Numbered from the stretch's first letter, positions 1-8,430 are shown. The stretch is 64,000 nt of DNA from Candidatus Defluviibacillus avedoerensis (GCA_016703665.1 JADJBS010000013.1:95887-159886); one strand, 5' to 3'. Made by a program: numbers and translations. Notes: generated from the sequence alone by a model not told the origin.

Positions 1-2
1 TG

Positions 3-1421
3 CGCGAGGGGCTGTATGCTGATCCTAACTTGCCGTTTCGGCATACTCCATCAGCACAAGCAGCTATACAAAATATAGCGCTTGTAGGCGCCGTACTTGG
101 CGCCGACCCCCCCCGTGTGCCCCTGCTGGCGTCCGCCAAACCCCTGTGGGCTGCTTTGGGCGGTGCGGCGCTGGGCGTGCTTGGCATGGCCGCCAGCTAT
201 CTGGGTTGGCCTGCGGCCATCTCACCGATGGCCGCAGGCAGCACCGCAGGCATTTACAGCCCCGCCACCATCGAGCGTGGCCGCCAGCTGGCCGCTTTGG
301 GCGACTGCATGGTGTGCCACACGAACGAAGACGGCGCCGTGCGCGGGCAGAGAGGCGCTGGTGGCCGCGCCATGCACACGCCCTTTGGCACCGTGTACAC
401 CACCAATTTGACGCCGGATGCAGAAACCGGCATTGGCAACTGGTCGCTGGAAGCCTTCAAGCGTGCCATGCGCGAAGGTATCTCGCGCGACGGCCACCGC
501 CTGTACCCAGCCTTCCCCTACACCGCATTCGCCAAAACCAGCGACGACGACCTGACAGCGCTCTATGCGTACCTGATGGCGCAAACGCCAGCACGCGCCG
601 CCACACCAGCGGCCGAGATGCGCTTTCCGTTCAACCAGCGCCCCATGCTGGCCGTATGGAACGGCTTGTTCCACGACAACAAACCTTTTGCGCCTACCCC
701 CGGGCAATCCGCAGAGTGGAACCGTGGTGCCTACCTGGTTCAGGCGCTTGGCCACTGCGGCGCCTGCCACACGCCACGCAATGCCTTGGGCGCAGAGCAG
801 GGCGGCGCGGCCGCCTTGACCGGCGCCATTGTTGATGGCTGGGAGGCCCCGGCCTTGACCAGCTTGTCCCGCTCCCCCGTGCTCTGGACGGCGAAAGCCC
901 TATTCGATTACTTGCGAAAAGGCCACAGCCCCGACCACGGCGCCGTCGCTGGCCCCATGGGTCCGGTGGTGAGTGAACTGCAAGCCCTGCCCGATGCTGA
1001 CATCCGCGCCATGGCCACCTACCTGGCGTCGCTTCAAACTGCCAGCGCAACCACGCATCCCATAACGGCCAGTGCCGTGGTGGCGCAGGCTGCGGCGCAA
1101 GCCAAGGCCAACCCCTTGACGCAACTCAGCGCCGCCCAGCGACTCTTTGAAAGTGCTTGCGGTGCTTGTCACCACGATGGCGACGGCCCCAAGCTACTGG
1201 GCCTGAACCACCCGCTGACGCTCAGCAGCAAGCTGCATGCCGACACGCCCGACAGCCTGATTCAGACCATCCTGCACGGTGTGCAGCAACCGGCGACCCA
1301 AAAGATTGGCTTCATGCCTGGCTTCAGGCATGCGTTGTCCGATGCGCAGGTGGCGGAGTTGGTGACTTACATGCGGGCGCGCTTTGCGCCAGGGAGGGCG
1401 GCGTGGGTGTTAACGCCTTGA
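3..1421 (+). CDS. Membrane-anchored tri-haem cytochrome c, 5' end open at window edge
   Basis: Electron-transfer subunit with three CxxCH haem-c motifs (CMVCH near nt 307, CGACH near nt 760, CGACH near nt 1160), the layout of the cytochrome subunit of periplasmic alcohol/aldehyde or nicotinate-type molybdenum dehydrogenases; it should pass electrons from the dehydrogenase to the respiratory chain. One hydrophobic anchor lies at about nt 130-210, the haem domains follow outside the membrane. The frame is open to the left window edge, so the start is uncertain: TTG at 30, GTG at 117 and ATG at 186 are possible and none has a clear ribosome binding site. GTG 117 would put the anchor at the N-terminus as in stand-alone family members. 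The frame may also continue a fused dehydrogenase upstream. The first 115 bases carry an AT-rich palindrome, unlike normal coding sequence. Confidence 0.85.
   Translation, partial: REGLYADPNLPFRHTPSAQAAIQNIALVGAVLGADPPRVPLLASAKPLWAALGGAALGVLGMAASYLGWPAAISPMAAGSTAGIYSPATIERGRQLAALGDCMVCHTNEDGAVRGQRGAGGRAMHTPFGTVYTTNLTPDAETGIGNWSLEAFKRAMREGISRDGHRLYPAFPYTAFAKTSDDDLTALYAYLMAQTPARAATPAAEMRFPFNQRPMLAVWNGLFHDNKPFAPTPGQSAEWNRGAYLVQALGHCGACHTPRNALGAEQGGAAALTGAIVDGWEAPALTSLSRSPVLWTAKALFDYLRKGHSPDHGAVAGPMGPVVSELQALPDADIRAMATYLASLQTASATTHPITASAVVAQAAAQAKANPLTQLSAAQRLFESACGACHHDGDGPKLLGLNHPLTLSSKLHADTPDSLIQTILHGVQQPATQKIGFMPGFRHALSDAQVAELVTYMRARFAPGRAAWVLTP
56..85. repeat. AT-rich imperfect palindrome (possible dispersed repeat)
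   Basis: Arms ACAAGC-A-GCTATA (56-68) and TATAGCGCTTGT (74-85) pair over 12 bp with one bulged A and a five-base loop CAAAA. It resembles the small AT-rich palindromes common between genes in Comamonadaceae, recalled from memory and not searched. It lies in the open 5' part of the cytochrome frame and suggests that this stretch is linker or non-coding. Confidence 0.5.
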
Positions 1422-1435
1422 TATTCCGTCGCGAT

Positions 1436-1484
1436 TTGCAAATGTTCATTGCATCAATTAAACTGGTCAGATAACTAGTCAGAT
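1436..1484 (+). promoter_or_regulatory. Toxin-antitoxin promoter and tandem 12-bp operator
   Basis: TTGCAA (1436-1441), a 17-base spacer and TAAACT (1459-1464) form a plausible sigma-70 promoter. Two head-to-tail 12-bp repeats, AACTGGTCAGAT (1461-1472) and AACTAGTCAGAT (1473-1484), differ at one base and overlap the -10 and the start region, just before the antitoxin gene. Antitoxins of the Phd/YefM family repress their own operon by binding such repeated sites, so this is the expected autoregulatory operator. The repeats are seen directly; the function is inferred. Confidence 0.6.
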
Positions 1485-1495
1485 GAAGGTTTGTG

Positions 1496-1753
1496 ATGCA
1501 AGCATGGCCAGTTCAAGACGCCAAAGCGCGGTTCAGCGAATTCCTGGACGCCTGTATTGCGGGCGCGCCGCAAATGGTCACCAAACGAGGGGCCGAGGCG
1601 GCTGTGCTGGTGCCCGTCGATGTCTGGCGGCGAATGCAGGCGGCAGCCAGGCCGTCTTCAAAGCAGCTATTGTTGGCCAGCGACGGGCCGGTGGATTTGG
1701 TCATTCCCCCACGTGGACAATCGCGCCGCCGCCCTGCACAGGCAGTTGATTGA
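1496..1753 (+). CDS. Type II antitoxin, Phd/YefM family
   Basis: Small (85 aa) DNA-binding antitoxin. The N-terminus MQAWPVQDAKARFSEFL, followed by a stretch with VTKRG and a VLVPVDVW segment, is the typical Phd/YefM fold that binds operator DNA. The C-terminal third, rich in Pro and Arg, would wrap the toxin. The ATG at 1496 is preceded by AAGG; a GTG one codon upstream (1493) is also possible. It lies 18 bases upstream of the PIN-domain gene, in the normal antitoxin-first order. Regulation is probably by binding the tandem repeats at 1461-1484. An overlapping frame starting at ATG 1483 has no family resemblance. Confidence 0.85.
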   Translation: MQAWPVQDAKARFSEFLDACIAGAPQMVTKRGAEAAVLVPVDVWRRMQAAARPSSKQLLLASDGPVDLVIPPRGQSRRRPAQAVD

Positions 1754-1771
1754 CGTAGGCCTTAAGCGAAC

Positions 1772-2176
1772 ATGTACCTTCTGGATACCAATGTGGTGTC
1801 TGAATTGCGTAAGCCCAAGCCGCATGGCGCTGTGCTGGCTTGGCTCCAGGGCGTGGATGACAAGGATTTATTTCTGTCTGCCGTGACGATAGGCGAAATT
1901 CAGGCTGGCATTGAAATCACGCGCGCGCAAGACCTCGCCAAAGCAAGCCAAATAGAACAGTGGCTTGATCAGGTGGCCGGTAGCTACAACATCGTTCCCA
2001 TGGATGCCGCCGTGTTCCGCATGTGGGCTAAGTTGATGCACAAAACATCTGATACTTTGATGGAAGACGCGATGATTGCCGCCACGGCTAAAGTTCATCA
2101 GTGGGTGGTGGTGACTAGAAATGTTGCGGATTTCAAATCCTTTCGAGTGGATGTACTGAACCCATTTGGTTCGTGA
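1772..2176 (+). CDS. PIN-domain toxin ribonuclease (VapC/FitB-like)
   Basis: 134-aa PIN domain, the usual VapC length. The opening MYLLDTNVVSEL carries the first acidic metal ligand (D5), SAVTIGEIQAG carries the conserved Glu, and LMEDAMIAATA carries the later conserved acidic residue before a TRNVADF strand that holds the last one. All expected acidic positions are present, so it should be an active Mg-dependent RNase, held in check by the Phd-like protein encoded just upstream. The sequence context, TNVVSELRKP, is closest to the FitB/VapC branch. No frameshift or truncation is seen, so the pair looks functional. Confidence 0.88.
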   Translation: MYLLDTNVVSELRKPKPHGAVLAWLQGVDDKDLFLSAVTIGEIQAGIEITRAQDLAKASQIEQWLDQVAGSYNIVPMDAAVFRMWAKLMHKTSDTLMEDAMIAATAKVHQWVVVTRNVADFKSFRVDVLNPFGS

Positions 2177-2492
2177 ATTCAATGACACTCCCCCTGCCGC
2201 AGATTGACAGAAAAGAATTCGTAAAGATTGTTTAATGCATTCCGAATCGAAGTTTCGATTGAATACTTGGAACCTTGATGAAACCCGCAACCACGTTGAA
2301 CGCCTATATGGGGGTGATCAGTTGGCGTTGGTGAAGCCATGTTTGAGGTCTGTCGATGATCGAAAGACCTATTAAATCTCGTGCTGAGCAGGCGAGTGCC
2401 TTTGTTGATGATTTGAAGATATTGAGATAGTCATCGCCCCACAAAAAAACCGGCCACTTGGGCCGGTTTCTTGATCAGCTGAAGTGCAGACT
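2177..2492. other. 316-base gap with a short palindrome and tiny unassigned frames
   Basis: Between the toxin stop and the RRM gene stop I see a 7-bp palindrome AATCGAA-GT-TTCGATT (2245-2260), a 46-codon frame from ATG 2235 to TAA 2375 and an overlapping 24-codon frame from ATG 2357. Neither frame has a convincing ribosome binding site or a family I recognise; they may be remnants of a gene. The right end holds the terminator at 2443-2469. Confidence 0.4.
2443..2469 (-). terminator. Rho-independent terminator of the RRM gene
   Basis: Read on the minus strand: AAACCGGCC, loop CAAGT, GGCCGGTTT, then a run of T. This is a GC-rich stem with a seven-T tail placed about 25 bases after the stop codon of the RRM gene. 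It is a textbook intrinsic terminator. Confidence 0.9.
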
Positions 2493-2855
2493 TCAGTAGC
2501 TGTTACGGCCACCACCGCCGTAGCCGCCACCGCCGCCACCGCCGTATCCACCGCCACCACCTTCACGACGGCCACCGCCGCCACCGCCGAAACCACCTGT
2601 GCGGGGTTCCATTGGGCGGGCTTCATTGACAACCATGTCGCGGCCGTCAACAGACTTGCCGTTCATGCCGCCGATGGCCGCTTGGGCTTCGGCATCGCTC
2701 GACATTTCCACAAAGCCGAAGCCTTTGGAGCGGCCGCTGTCGCGGTCCATCATCACCTTGGCTGACGACACAGTGCCGAAATCAGAGAAGGCTTGGTTCA
2801 GGGATTGGTCATTCACCGAGTAGGAGAGGTTGCCAACGTACAGTTTTTTACCCAT
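2493..2855 (-). CDS. Glycine-rich RRM RNA-binding protein
   Basis: 120-aa protein with one RNA recognition motif: RNP2 (LYVGNL) at residues 4-9 and RNP1 (KGFGFVEM) near residue 45. A C-terminal tail of about 35 residues consists almost only of Gly, Tyr, Arg and Asn. This matches the small cold-inducible RNA-binding proteins of proteobacteria and cyanobacteria, thought to bind structured or AU-rich RNA in the cytoplasm. I chose the ATG at 2855 (MGKKLYVGNL); nine upstream codons are open but lie in the T-rich leader. The leader contains two hairpins (2880-2899 and 2910-2932), the first followed by a T run, which could give attenuation or temperature control. The Gly repeats are GC-rich triplets prone to length change. 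Confidence 0.92.
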   Translation of the reverse strand: MGKKLYVGNLSYSVNDQSLNQAFSDFGTVSSAKVMMDRDSGRSKGFGFVEMSSDAEAQAAIGGMNGKSVDGRDMVVNEARPMEPRTGGFGGGGGGRREGGGGGYGGGGGGGYGGGGRNSY

Positions 2856-2866
2856 TTTGGGATCTT

Positions 2867-3313
2867 TCAAAAAAGCGAACACGGGTTTTGCAAACCGTGC
2901 GACGCGGGGGATGGCCCACCAGGTGGGCCATCAGGGGAATCGACATCTGGCCAAGAGGCCAAACGTAAATAGTCGGGGTCGCGCAGGTAGGCCAGGTACA
3001 GTTTGCCGACAGATCCATCACGCCAGCCGGGCGGGTCTTCGCAGGTGGTGCCACCATGGGCGACGCCAGCGGCATGCCAGGCGTCGGCCTGCTCGGGCGA
3101 CGCCATGTTGAAGCCAATGGTGCTGCCGTTGCCATGGGTCGCTGGCTCACCGTTGATGGGAATGGTGATGCCAAACGATCCACCTGGGCTGCGGTAAAAG
3201 TAGCGGCTCTTATTGGCCACACCCGGGCCAATGCCCAGTGTGCCGAGCACAGCGTCGTAAAACTTCTTTGATACTTCCAGGTCGTTAACACCCAGCATGA
3301 CGTGACTGAACAT
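2867..3313 (-). CDS. VOC (glyoxalase/bleomycin-resistance fold) family protein
   Basis: About 148 aa. The start MFSHVMLGVNDLEVSKKFYD and the later YFYRSPGG and FNMASPEQADAWHAAG segments are typical of single-domain VOC proteins, metal-dependent lyases or dioxygenase-like enzymes of unknown substrate. ATG 3313 follows a GGAG-type site; an upstream ATG at 3337 is less likely. The usual family end (DPDGNK...) is replaced by DPDYLRLASWPDVD plus about 25 Pro/Gly/Ser-rich residues. Those last codons run over the hairpins before the RRM gene and stop inside the T run, so the C-terminus may be artefactually extended or frameshifted. The start overlaps the ferredoxin gene end by 29 bases. Confidence 0.8.
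   Translation of the reverse strand: MFSHVMLGVNDLEVSKKFYDAVLGTLGIGPGVANKSRYFYRSPGGSFGITIPINGEPATHGNGSTIGFNMASPEQADAWHAAGVAHGGTTCEDPPGWRDGSVGKLYLAYLRDPDYLRLASWPDVDSPDGPPGGPSPASHGLQNPCSLF
2869..2932 (-). promoter_or_regulatory. Structured leader/terminator-like element before the RRM gene
   Basis: On the minus strand, a near-perfect 23-base palindrome (2910-2932, arms of 11 bases around one base) is followed by a second hairpin (2880-2899, CACGG/CCGTG with TTT/AAA) and then TTCGCTTTTTT (T run at 2869-2874), ending 14 bases before the RRM start codon. It overlaps the last codons of the VOC frame. It can serve as the VOC terminator, or as an attenuator or RNA thermosensor for the RRM gene. The hairpins are seen; the role is inferred. 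Confidence 0.5.
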
Positions 3314-3554
3314 AGGGTTCTCCGTGAATACCCGCAACTGGGCGCTTGAATCGTACCTCTATCGCGCCAAACAGGCACTTCGCTTCGCATTGGCGGCAAC
3401 CAGTGCAGATCTTTGTATTGTGAAGGGTGGAGGTTTTGCGCCGGTCGACAGTGCTCAGGCTGAGCAAGTCCAGCGGGCAGGCAGCCACGCACCAGCCACA
3501 TCCCGTGCAGCGGTGGGTGTCAATGTGCAGCGTGAAGTCGTGGCGGCTTGCCAT
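3285..3554 (-). CDS. Two-cluster [4Fe-4S] ferredoxin-like protein
   Basis: 89-aa protein with two cysteine sets: CTGCGWCVAACP at residues 16-27 and CTGCRQCEAKC at about residues 50-60, each with the CxxCxxCxxxC spacing of bacterial 2[4Fe-4S] ferredoxins. It should be a small cytoplasmic electron carrier. The last 20 residues have no family resemblance and overlap the start of the VOC gene, so the real C-terminus could be shorter if a base is missing near 3320. It lies five bases downstream of the YcaQ-like gene on the same strand, and both may share a transcript. The partner redox enzyme is not apparent from the sequence. Confidence 0.8.
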   Translation of the reverse strand: MASRHDFTLHIDTHRCTGCGWCVAACPLDLLSLSTVDRRKTSTLHNTKICTGCRQCEAKCLFGAIEVRFKRPVAGIHGEPYVQSRHAGC

Positions 3555-3559
3555 GTGCG

Positions 3560-4655
3560 TCAGCTTTCAAGGCGCAGAAAGTCACTTATGCGCTGTAATT
3601 CGTGGTCCAGCGCTTGCTTGAAAGCTGCGTCGGTGGGGCGCTGGGCCGTGAATCCCAGTTCCGTATGAAGCGCCCCGTTCAGCACGCTGAGATTTGCCCA
3701 GCCGATGACCTGATCCCGCCAAAGCATCGGCAAGGCGTAATACCCTCGAACGCGTTGAGGTGCTGGCGTGTAAGCCTCGAAGCGGTAGGCCCAGTTCCAG
3801 AAGATTTCAAAGCGGCGGCGGTCCCACACCACCGGGTCAAACGGGGCCAAAAGCCTAACCATATCGCCAACGCGGTGGCGCTTGCTGGCGGGGTCCTCTC
3901 CGATGGGCCAGTACCAGGTAATGCCATTGACAATGGCATTGGAAAGGCTCTCTGGCACGGTTCACCATGATTTGGCGTTGATCGCGCCACTGGGGTACGC
4001 CGCGACATAGCAAGCTGATGAGTTGAGTGAGCGAGGCAGCAGGCAGCGGTGCGTATTGGTGGACGATCACGTCAACCAGTGTGTCCATCGCTTGCTGCGG
4101 GTTAACTGTGTGGCTTGGTGCTTCACGTGCGGCATAGAGGCGGATGCCACTTTCCCGACCCGCCACGCGCAGCAGTCCACGGTAATGCATGTCATCCAGT
4201 AAATGGGTTGTGGCATTGGAACTGCCGCCAAACCAGTTGGTCACGCGGCCATGGTCAAAATGTGCATCTACTTGTCGCGGGTGAACGACGCCGCACATGC
4301 GAACATAGTCCAGCACAGTTGCTGCCTGTCTCTCGCGCGAAGCGGGCCAGGGTTGGCGAGCCTCGCGCGGATGCATTAGATGCTGAGTTGCGCGGGGAGA
4401 AAGCCGTAATTGACGAAAAAATCCTCCTCAATACCCAGCTTGGCGTAGCGTGCCTCCAGGTCGCCTGCCCTGTAGCCTTTGACCCGGTGACGCAGGGTGA
4501 GATCTTGAGCGCGCGCGGGGGAGCGGATCGGGTCAGCCTGCACAAAGCCTAGTCTCCCGATGGCTTTGGGCAGGGTGGTTGGAGTAAACAGGCTGCGCCA
4601 CAGCATAAGTGCGGAGTTGGTTGAGCGACAGCGGTGTGCGGGGCGGGTTTGCCAT
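3560..4655 (-). pseudogene. YcaQ/AlkX-like winged-helix DNA glycosylase, frameshifted
   Basis: Reconstructed protein of about 360 aa of the winged-helix DNA-binding family that includes the interstrand-crosslink glycosylase YcaQ (AlkX). It reads from MANPPRTPLSLNQLR (ATG 4655) through PKAIGRLGFVQADPIRSPA, a middle part with FGGSSNATTHLLDDMHYRG, to the C-terminal WAYRFEAYTPAPQRV and YYALPMLWRDQVIGWANL. At least three single-base shifts are needed, near 4600, near 4395 and near 3955; sequence resumes cleanly after each. No substitution decay is visible, so the shifts may be sequence errors. It is divergent from the TRAP operon, with 70 bases between. Function in crosslink or abasic-site repair is inferred from the family. 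Confidence 0.8.
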
Positions 4656-4710
4656 GGGTGAATGATGCCTGATCTGCTGTGCCTTAGACCTTAAACTCTT
4701 CACACCTGAA

Positions 4711-4716
4711 AAGGAG
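4711..4716 (+). promoter_or_regulatory. Strong ribosome binding site of dctP
   Basis: AAGGAG lies nine bases before the ATG at 4726, which fixes that start of the TRAP binding-protein gene. Confidence 0.75.
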
Positions 4717-4725
4717 ACATTTCGA

Positions 4726-5740
4726 ATGACTTTGACCCTGAATACCCGACGTGGTGCCTTGGCAGCACTGGTGAGCTTGGTGGTGTCCGCCGCCGCGTTG
4801 TGTGCATTGCCTGCCCAAGCGCAAAGCAAGATTCCCCTGCGCATTTCTACACCCGCTGTGCCGGACGATTGGCACGCCAAGATGTGGACCGTGTTCAAAG
4901 AGCAGCTGGACAAGACTGGACCTGGTGAGTTTGATGTGCAGATCAACCTGAATGCCAGCCTATTCAAGCAGGGCGCCGAGCCTGCCGCCATGGCACGTGG
5001 CAATCTCGAAATGGCGTCGATCTCTGCCTTTGACATGGCCAAGCTGGTGCCCGAATTTTCGATCTTTACCGCAGGCTACGTGGTGCGAGATCCGGCTCAT
5101 CAGCAAAAGGTGTTCAACGGTCCGGTGGGGGATGAGTTGTTCAAACTGGTGTCACAGAAGATGGAGGTCACGCCTCTGGCAACGGCGCCCTGGGTACACG
5201 CCAGCTCAATTTGCGCGAGGTGCGCAGCGTCAAGACCCCGGCGGACCTGAAGGGCGTCAAGCTGCGCATGCCGGGCAGCAAAGAGTGGTTGTTCTTGGGA
5301 GAAGCGCTGGGGCCACACCCACGCCACTTGCCTTCGGTGAGGTGTATCTGGGCTTGAAAACTGGCACCATCGATGGGCAGGACAACCCGTTGCCGTCGGT
5401 ACGTGCTGCCAAGTTCTATGAGGTGACCAAACAGATTGTGCTGACCAGCCATCTGGTAGACAGCCTCTTCATCACTGTCGCGAACAAGACTTGGAATGCT
5501 TTGAGTGCGACGCAAAAGCAAAGGTTAAAGCAGCAGCAATGGCAGCTGCGCAGTACAACAACGAAAACCGGATCAAAGAAGAGGGGGCAGCTGACCGATT
5601 TCTTCAAACAGCAGGGTTTGCAAGTCAGCACGCCTGATGTGGACGCATTCCACAAAGCCGTGCAGGCGGCATACCAAAAGTCGGACTACGCCAAGACTTG
5701 GCCAGCTCGATTGCTGGACCGGCTCAATGCAACGAAATGA
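4726..5740 (+). pseudogene. dctP: TRAP transporter solute-binding protein DctP, frameshifted
   Basis: Periplasmic substrate-binding subunit of a tripartite ATP-independent transporter (about 337 aa when repaired). The start MTLTLNTRRGALAALV is a Sec signal peptide with probable cleavage after ALPAQAQ. Then come the DctP features: WTVFKEQLDKTGPG, KTPADLKGVKLRMPGS (the segment holding the conserved Arg that binds carboxylates), FGEVYLGLKTGTIDGQDNPL and the C-terminal TPDVDAFHKAVQAAYQ. Frameshifts lie near 5190 and 5310, with a compensating pair near 5525 and 5585 where the correct frame reads AAAMAAAQYNNENRIKEE. The substrate is probably an organic acid, not identifiable here. It overlaps dctQ and opens the dctPQM operon. 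Confidence 0.85.
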
Positions 5741-6329
5741 TGCTTCCCCGCGCGTGCTGTGTTGCCCTTGCGTAAAGGGCCTTCATACCTTGGGGCGGCT
5801 CGGCTGTGCTCATGCGCATCGTTTGACTCATGCCTCACGGTGGGCGCAGCGTGTGATCAACGGTGTTGGTGGTTTGCTTTTCCTGGCGTTGTTTGGCGTC
5901 TTCCTGATCCAGATCACTGCACGGTTTGGCTTCAACCGACCCATTCCGTGGACAGATGAGGCTGCTGTGATCGCTTTATGTGTGGGTCATTCTTTGGGCT
6001 TCCGCGTTGGTGGTGCCAGAGCGAGAGCACGTGGTGTTTGACCTGGTTTGGAATGCCGCTAGCCCCAGGCTGCGTCGAGTGATGAAACTTATGGGAAATG
6101 CCATGATCGGTGTGCTGGCTGCCATTGCCATTCCCGCGAATTGGGACTATGTGCAGTTCATGGCGCGCGAGAGCACGCCAGTGCTGGGTGTGCCCTTTAT
6201 GGCGGTATTTGTTCCCTTTGTGCTTTTGCTTGGGTCCCTTGTGATTCGCAGCGCTTGGGCCATCCTGGCAAGCCCTGCATGGGCTGGGACTGGAAGCCGG
6301 GCCAGGTCGGAGAAGGGCATCTGTCATGA
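5729..6329 (+). pseudogene. dctQ: TRAP transporter small permease DctQ, frameshifted
   Basis: Four-helix small membrane subunit that links the binding protein and the DctM channel. The reconstructed chain reads GGLLFLALFGVFLIQITARF (helix 1), NRPIPWTDEAA (conserved loop), VILWASALVVPEREHVVFDL (helix 2), then MKLMGNAMIGVLAAIAIP and PFMAVFVPFVLLLGSLVI (helices 3 and 4), ending at GEGHLS (TGA 6327-6329). Frame breaks lie near 5970 and near 6280. The start is uncertain; ATG 5729, overlapping the dctP end, is the best-placed candidate, giving an N-terminal tail of about 40 residues with no family pattern. The operon position between dctP and dctM supports the call. Confidence 0.8.
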
Positions 6330-6339
6330 GGCGCATGCC

Positions 6340-7643
6340 ATGACAGGGGCCTTGGGCGTTCTGTTTGCCGTCATGGGCCTGGGCATGCTGCTACGTATGC
6401 CAATCGGGTTTTCGATGATCGTGTCAGGTGTAGCCTATTTGCTTGTCAAGCGTCAGGATCTTGGGCTGGTGACAGAGCAGATGGGCAATGGGCTTTACAA
6501 CAGCTATGTGCTGTTAGCTGTACCTCTGTTTGTGTTCGCGGCCAACATCATGAACGCGGGAACGGTCAGCGAGCGGATTTTGACTTCTGCCGCATTTTGG
6601 TCGGACGAATGCGGGGTGGTCTGGCCTAGGGTGGATATTCTGGTCAGCGTGATTTTTCGGGTATGAGTGGCAGCGCCATTGCCGATGCGGCAGGGCCTGG
6701 TTTGGTCACGATCAAACAAATGTTGAAAAAGCCTGGCTACACACGTGGCTTCGCGGGGGGCTGTGGTGATTGCCAGCGCCACACTCGGGCCGGTGATTCC
6801 ACCGTCCATCCCCATGGTCATCTATGCGCTGGTGTCTGGCGCGTCGCTAGGGGCGCTGTTCCTGGCGGGCGTGGTGCCCGGCCTGTTGATGGCCGTGCTG
6901 ATGATGGGCGTGGTGGCCATCATTGCGCGTCGGCGCAACATGCCGCGCGACGAGCCCGTCCCGATCAAAGACTGGCCGGGCATTCTGTTTCGCGGCGCTT
7001 TACCTTTGTCCATGCCCGTCGTGCTGCTAGGCGGCATCTATTCTGGTGCATTCACACCTACCGAGGCAGCGGCGGTGGCGGCGTTGCATTCTTTGATTTT
7101 GGCGACAGTGGTTTACCGGGCAGTGAGCTGGCAAATGTTCTGGGGCGTGGTGATGGAGTCCACGCGAGGTGCGGCGGTCATCACCATCATCCTGGCGGGC
7201 TCCTACATGCTGAACTACGCCTTTACAGCTGAGGGTGTGCCGCGCTCCATGGCGCAATGGGTAGACAACATGCGGCTGGCGCGTTGGCAGTTTTTGCTGT
7301 TGGTCAATGCGCTTTTCCTGGTTCTGGGGTGTTTTCTGGACGTGTCGGTGCTGCTGCTGGTATTTGTGCCCATGCTGCTGCCTGCCGTTAAGGACTGGGC
7401 ATTGATTTGGTGCATTTCGGTGTGCTGGTGGTGCTGAACATGATGATCGGGCTGATCCATCCGCCCTTTGGCATGCTGCTGTTTGTGACCAAGGCGCCGA
7501 CAGGTATCCCCATTGGTGAGATGATGAAAGAAGGCTGGCCTTTCCTTGTCATGCTGTTGCTGCTCTTGCTGGCCTTGACTTTCTTTCCCGAAATTACGCT
7601 GTGGCTACCCCATCAAATGGGCTACGGCAGTCCACCAACCTAG
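6340..7643 (+). pseudogene. dctM: TRAP transporter large permease DctM, frameshifted
   Basis: Twelve-helix channel subunit, about 430 aa when repaired. Segments in order: GALGVLFAVMGLGMLLRMPI, LAVPLFVFAANIMNAG, MSGSAIADAAGPGLVTIKQM, the highly conserved ATLGPVIPPSIPMVIYALVS, SGAFTPTEAAAVAALHSLI, and the end GLIHPPFGMLLFVTKAPTG. The GPVIPPS and NIMNAG motifs are diagnostic of DctM. Frame breaks lie near 6590, near 6755 and near 7400; each is a single-base event with good sequence on both sides. It starts 11 bases after the dctQ stop. If the shifts are real, the whole transporter is dead; if they are errors, it is an ordinary uptake system. Confidence 0.85.
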
Positions 7644-7679
7644 GCCTATCCTGAATAGGTTTTTGAAGGAGACTTGTCC

Positions 7680-8430
7680 ATGAGCGACCACGCAATGCCT
7701 TGAGCTAACCGGGAGTTCTTGGCGCGTCTTACCCAGATTGCCGAGCGCATCGCCAACGAGGCAGATTTGCAGGCCGTGGGTCCGCTCATGGAAATGACAA
7801 CGGCTCAGACAAGTTCACCGGAGCTGTCAGCGCTTGCTGAGAGTTTTGCCCGGATGCTGGTCAAACTGGAGGCCCGCGAGTTTGAGCTAGAGTGCACTAT
7901 TTCCGACTTGAAGGCGGTCAGATCGAACTGGAAAAGCCAATTACGATGCATTGACCGGACTGCCCAACCGCGTGATTGCACGCGACCGCTTAAATCAGGC
8001 CTGGCCAACGCCCGGCGAAATGAGGGCATGCTGGCTGTATTGTTCATGGATCTGGATCGTTTCAAATGGGTCAACGATAACCGGGGCATGCAGCGGGCGA
8101 CGAATTGCTGCAACAAGTGGCTCTGCGTGCCAAAGCTTGCGTGCGCGAAAGCGATACCGTGGCCAGGTTGGGTGGCGACGAGTTTTTGGCGGTGTTGCCC
8201 ACTGTTGGTGGCTTAGAAGAAGCGCAAGGCTTGGCTCAGCGCTTGGTGGACGCCATGAACCAGCCTTTGCGTTGCGTGATGGCGCGGTTCAAATTGGTGG
8301 CAGTGTTGGCACAGCCTTGTATCCAAACCATGCCAAGTCGGTGGACATGCTGATCCAGTGCGCAGACGCTGGCCTGTATGCGGCCAAGCGCGCCGGGAAA
8401 AATGTTTTCCAGGTGTTGAAGCGACATTAG
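7680..8430 (+). pseudogene. GGDEF diguanylate cyclase, nonsense codon and frameshifts
   Basis: Short soluble diguanylate cyclase (makes c-di-GMP from two GTP). An AAGGAG site precedes ATG 7680, but the eighth codon is TGA (7701-7703); the same frame then continues with a helical N-terminal stretch of about 75 residues. The GGDEF domain reads YDALTGLPNRVIARDRL, LFMDLDRFKWVNDNRG, HAAGDELLQQ, VARLGGDEFLAVLP and GGSVGTALYPNHAKS, ending YAAKRAGKNVF. Shifts lie near 7935, 8000, 8085 and 8275. GGDEF itself is intact. No RxxD product-inhibition site is obvious. Start could also be downstream, at a weak GTG/TTG. The gene is the most damaged one in the window. Confidence 0.8.

Noticed and set aside
2493..2640. 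Gly-codon repeats that look like a microsatellite or an Ala/Thr-rich ORF on the plus strand
   Set aside because: They are the C-terminal glycine-rich tail of the RRM protein; the opposite-strand frames are its shadow.
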